64,000 nt of DNA from Paraburkholderia flagellata (lineage in GTDB: Bacteria; Pseudomonadota; Gammaproteobacteria; Burkholderiales; Burkholderiaceae), in contig NZ_JAJEJT010000002.1 in assembly GCF_021390645.1 (NCBI RefSeq), positions 1 to 64,000 of the forward strand. The letters run 5' to 3'. The notes under the pieces were generated by a model. The model did no database searches. It was not told the DNA's origin and saw only the letters and a list, made by a program, of their open reading frames with translations. Positions 61,422 through 64,000 of this stretch are shown one piece after another (within the stretch, counting starts at the first letter, position 1; each line of letters opens with the position of its first letter). A program made the translations under genes and the position numbers.

Positions 61422-62573
61422 TTACTGCGTGAGCACGACGCCGCTGGCCGGCGACCAGGACACATAGACGTCGTCGTTCCAGGCGGGCGCGCCCTCGTTC
61501 ATGAGGTGCGAGCTGGAGAGGTTCGAGACGACCACCTTGCCGCCTGGCAGGCGCACGTGATAGAGCGAATAGCTGCCCATGTAGGCAACATCCGTGACCA
61601 CGCCGCGCGCCCAGTTGTGCGGCGTGCCGGGCTTTTCGCGCGTCACGCGCACGCGCTCGGGGCGCACCGAAATACCGACGGGCATGCCGAGCGGCCCGGT
61701 CACGCCGTGGCTCACGTACATGCGCGTTTCGAGGTCTTCGCTTTCCACGAAGATGTGATCGGGTTCGTCCTCGACGACCTTGCCTTCGAACAGGTTGGTC
61801 GAGCCGATGAACTCGGCCGAGAAGCGGCTGTTGGGGAACTCGTACACTTCGCCCGGCGAGCCGATCTGCACGATGCGGCCCTCGCTCATCACGGCGAGGC
61901 GGTTGGCCATGGTCATCGCCTCTTCCTGATCGTGCGTGACCATCACACAGGTGACATCGACCTTCTCGATGATGTTCACGAGTTCGAGCTGGGTCTTCTG
62001 GCGGATCTTCTTGTCGAGCGCCGACATCGGTTCGTCGAGCAGCAGGAGCTTTGGGCGCTTCACGAGCGAGCGCGCAAGCGCCACGCGCTGCTGCTGGCCG
62101 CCGGAGAGCTGATGCGGTTTGCGCTTCGCGTAGCGGCCCATCTGCACGAGGTTGAGGGCATCGGCGACGCGCTCGCGAATCTCGTTCTTCGGCACGCCTT
62201 CCTGCTTGAGGCCGAACGCGACGTTCGACTCCACGCTCATGTGCGGGAAGAGCGCATACGACTGGAACATCATGTTGACGGGGCGTCGGTACGGGGGCAG
62301 CGACGCGAGGTCTTCGCCGTCGACGAAGATGCGGCCCGACGTGGCCGTTTCGAGGCCCGCGAGCATGCGCAGCAGGGTGGACTTGCCGCAGCCCGAACTG
62401 CCGAGCAGCGCAAACAGCTCGTTCTTGGCGATGTTCAGGCTTACGTTGTCCACGGCGGTGCTGTCGCCGAACTTCTTGACGACGTTTTCGATACGCACGA
62501 ACGCGTCGTTCTTTGCCGGGGTCGCGTTGGCGCGCAGAGCTTCTGGGGCGTTGACTTTAGACGTCGAATTCAT
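61422..62573 (-). CDS. potG: Putrescine ABC transporter ATPase PotG
   Basis: Energises polyamine import. 383 residues: Walker A GSSGCGKST at 58-66, Q-loop in NMMFQSYALFPHM, signature LSGGQQQRVALARSL near 160, Walker B LLLLDEP, and a C-terminal TOBE domain (about 300-383; ISVRPERVRVTRE). The first 22 residues are a variable lead. Followed by potH, 13 bases apart. Confidence 0.95.
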   Translation of the reverse strand: MNSTSKVNAPEALRANATPAKNDAFVRIENVVKKFGDSTAVDNVSLNIAKNELFALLGSSGCGKSTLLRMLAGLETATSGRIFVDGEDLASLPPYRRPVNMMFQSYALFPHMSVESNVAFGLKQEGVPKNEIRERVADALNLVQMGRYAKRKPHQLSGGQQQRVALARSLVKRPKLLLLDEPMSALDKKIRQKTQLELVNIIEKVDVTCVMVTHDQEEAMTMANRLAVMSEGRIVQIGSPGEVYEFPNSRFSAEFIGSTNLFEGKVVEDEPDHIFVESEDLETRMYVSHGVTGPLGMPVGISVRPERVRVTREKPGTPHNWARGVVTDVAYMGSYSLYHVRLPGGKVVVSNLSSSHLMNEGAPAWNDDVYVSWSPASGVVLTQ

Positions 62574-62618
62574 GATCTGATCTTGGTTCCTTTCTGATCG
62601 CAGTACGCGTTTTTCAGG

Positions 62619-62657
62619 CGCGAGTCGCCCCGCACGGGGCGCACGGTGCGACTCGCG
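62619..62657. repeat. Hairpin between potF and potG
   Basis: CGCGAGTCGC (62619-62628) and GCGACTCGCG (62648-62657), ten perfect pairs, with a smaller CCCC/GGGG stem inside the loop. It lies in the 251-base gap 62574-62824 between the binding-protein gene and the rest of the transporter; no gene is seen in that gap. Confidence 0.75.
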
Positions 62658-62824
62658 ATTAGTACTGCGAACGGAGCTCGGGAATGGCTCGCGCGCGTCG
62701 TCAAAAAAGGGGGGCGGCGCTGCGCGGCCGGACTTCGGAATTGCACACTTCAGGCGGAGAGGGGTCGAGCGATCCCTCTTCCGCGTCGTCTCCTTCTTGT
62801 TTCCTTCAGGGGGTGATCAGGGTG

Positions 62825-63946
62825 TCAGTGGCCCGTCTTCAACTGGGCCCACAGGCGGTTTTCGAGGCGCAGAATGTCAGCCGGCATCGGCTTCATCAGC
62901 GTCATCTTCTTGAGCACGTCTTCCGGCGGGTACACCGTCGCGTCCTGCGCAACTGCCGGGGTCACGAACTGGCGTGCGGCCTTGTTCGCGGTCGGGTAGA
63001 ACACTTCGTTGGTGATTTGCGCGTTGACCTTCGGGTCCGAGATGTAGTTGATCCACTTCATCGCGTTCTCGGGGTGCGGCGCGTCCTTCGGGATGACCAT
63101 CACGTCGAACCACAGCAGGCCGCCTTCCTTCACGTTCGAGAACTTGACGTCATACGAGCGCTTGGCTTCCTCTGCGCGGCGATGCGCGATGCCGACGTCG
63201 CCCGACCATGCCACGGCGACGCAGATGTCGTTGTTCACGAGGTCGTTGATATAGCCCGACGAATTGAACTGGGTGATATACGGGCGGACTTTCTTCAGCA
63301 CTTCAAACGCGGCCTGGTAGTCGGCGGGGTTCGTGCTGTTGGGGTCCTTGTGCATGTATTGCAGCGTCGCGGCAAACACGTCCACGGCCTGGTCGAGGAA
63401 CGACACGCCGCAGCCCTTGAGCTTCGAGAGATTCTGCGGGTCGAACACGAGCGCCCAGCTATCTACGGGCGCGTTCGCGCCGAGCGCCTTTTCCACCGCC
63501 TGCTTGTTGTAGCCGATGCCGTCGGTGCCGAACGCCCAGGGCACGCCGTACTGATTGCCCGGATCGGCGTCGGCGATCATGTGCATGAGCACGGGATCGA
63601 GGTTCGCGAGGTTGGGGATCTTCGACTTGTCGAGCTTCTGGTACACGCCGGCCTGAATCTGCTTGGCCATGTAGTTCGATGTGGGCACAACGATGTCATA
63701 GCCCGAGCTGCCGGCGAGCAGTTTGGCTTGCAGCGTATCGTCGCTGTCGTAGTTGTCGTACTTGACCTTGATGCCCGCTTCTTTTTCGAAGTTCGGGATG
63801 GTGTCCTTCGCAATGTAGTCGGACCAGTTGTAGACGTTCAAATCGCCGTCGGCCGCGTGTGCAGACTGGCTCGAGATGGCCGTGAGGCCCGCACACGCTG
63901 CGAGGGCCGCAAGTGCGACCGCATGACGAAGATGACTAACACTCAT
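62825..63946 (-). CDS. potF: Polyamine (putrescine) ABC transporter substrate-binding protein PotF
   Basis: Periplasmic putrescine-binding protein, 373 residues, close to E. coli PotF (370). Signal peptide cleaved after SAHA (residue 31); mature start ADGDLNVYNWSDYIAKDTIPNFE is the family hallmark, and YGVPWAFGTDGIGYN and DNEVF-type C-lobe segments follow. AGGGGA lies seven bases before the ATG. First visible gene of the potFGHI operon; earlier genes would be outside the window. Confidence 0.95.
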   Translation of the reverse strand: MSVSHLRHAVALAALAACAGLTAISSQSAHAADGDLNVYNWSDYIAKDTIPNFEKEAGIKVKYDNYDSDDTLQAKLLAGSSGYDIVVPTSNYMAKQIQAGVYQKLDKSKIPNLANLDPVLMHMIADADPGNQYGVPWAFGTDGIGYNKQAVEKALGANAPVDSWALVFDPQNLSKLKGCGVSFLDQAVDVFAATLQYMHKDPNSTNPADYQAAFEVLKKVRPYITQFNSSGYINDLVNNDICVAVAWSGDVGIAHRRAEEAKRSYDVKFSNVKEGGLLWFDVMVIPKDAPHPENAMKWINYISDPKVNAQITNEVFYPTANKAARQFVTPAVAQDATVYPPEDVLKKMTLMKPMPADILRLENRLWAQLKTGH

Positions 63947-64000
63947 GTTGCTTTCCCCTGAAGATGAAGATCGGCGGGAGGCCCAGCACCCCGTTGCACC

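Noticed and set aside
1..64000. CRISPR arrays, insertion sequences, prophage genes, rRNA or tRNA genes
   Set aside because: No regularly spaced repeats, transposase or phage motifs, or conserved RNA sequences were seen on either strand.

Overview
The window looks like the replication and partition end of a secondary chromosome (chromid) of a Burkholderia sensu lato bacterium, most likely Paraburkholderia or a close relative. Four things point there: GC-rich coding with strong GC preference at third codon positions; a Rep_3-type initiator whose start codon is base 1 of the window, as if the replicon had been rotated to it; a ParAB pair with TTTATGCGCATAAA centromere-like palindromes; and the hopanoid, polyamine and pyruvate-transporter gene sets usual in this group. 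I saw no rRNA, tRNA, insertion sequence, phage gene or CRISPR array.

Layout. 1-5.8 kb: rep, convergent parB-parA with three parS-like palindromes, an ArsC-like reductase, a DnaA-box cluster, an FMN reductase and a small stress-type protein. 5.9-10.8 kb: a hybrid sensor kinase, then a three-gene signalling operon (response regulator, CheC phosphatase, PAS-GGDEF cyclase) behind a textbook sigma-28 (FliA) promoter. 11-22 kb: the first hopanoid block, hpnD-hpnE-shc-hpnG with stop/start overlaps, a thioesterase, a Phd/VapC toxin-antitoxin pair, and the lipid-transport arm (mlaA-like and hpnN on the minus strand, mlaC/hpnM-like on the plus strand). 22-27 kb: a NarL-type two-component pair divergent from a CstA-family carbon-starvation/pyruvate transporter and its YbdD partner. 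27-32.7 kb: a secreted beta-propeller protein of unknown role and a LysR / agmatinase-family ureohydrolase / NCS1 permease module. 32.7-39.2 kb: the second hopanoid block (hpnH, ispH, hpnC, hpnB, an unknown protein, hpnA). 39-49 kb: housekeeping and cell-envelope genes (acylphosphatase, EgtD, EamA transporter, Mpo1-like protein, Crp/Fnr regulator, HAD phosphatase, dienelactone hydrolase fusion, LysM/LytM lipoprotein, SYLF lipoprotein, secreted nuclease). 49.5-52 kb: rubrerythrin, a GlpC-like Fe-S protein and DUF3501. 52-64 kb: GNAT and MocR regulator, then a polyamine locus on the minus strand: potFGHI, a DUF3138-type outer-membrane protein, two adjacent PuuB-like oxidases and an aldo/keto reductase.

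How they work together. HpnC, HpnD and HpnE make squalene from farnesyl diphosphate; IspH supplies isoprenoid precursors; Shc cyclises squalene; HpnH adds the adenosyl side chain and HpnG removes adenine; HpnA and HpnB are further tailoring candidates; HpnN, with the MlaA-like and MlaC-like partners, probably moves hopanoids to the outer membrane. The polyamine block would take putrescine from the outer membrane to gamma-glutamyl-putrescine oxidation. The FliA-driven CheC/GGDEF module probably links flagellar or chemotactic state to cyclic-di-GMP.

Limits: everything was read by eye from sequence and translations. Family names come from motif recognition, not database searches. Promoters and operators are consensus matches.
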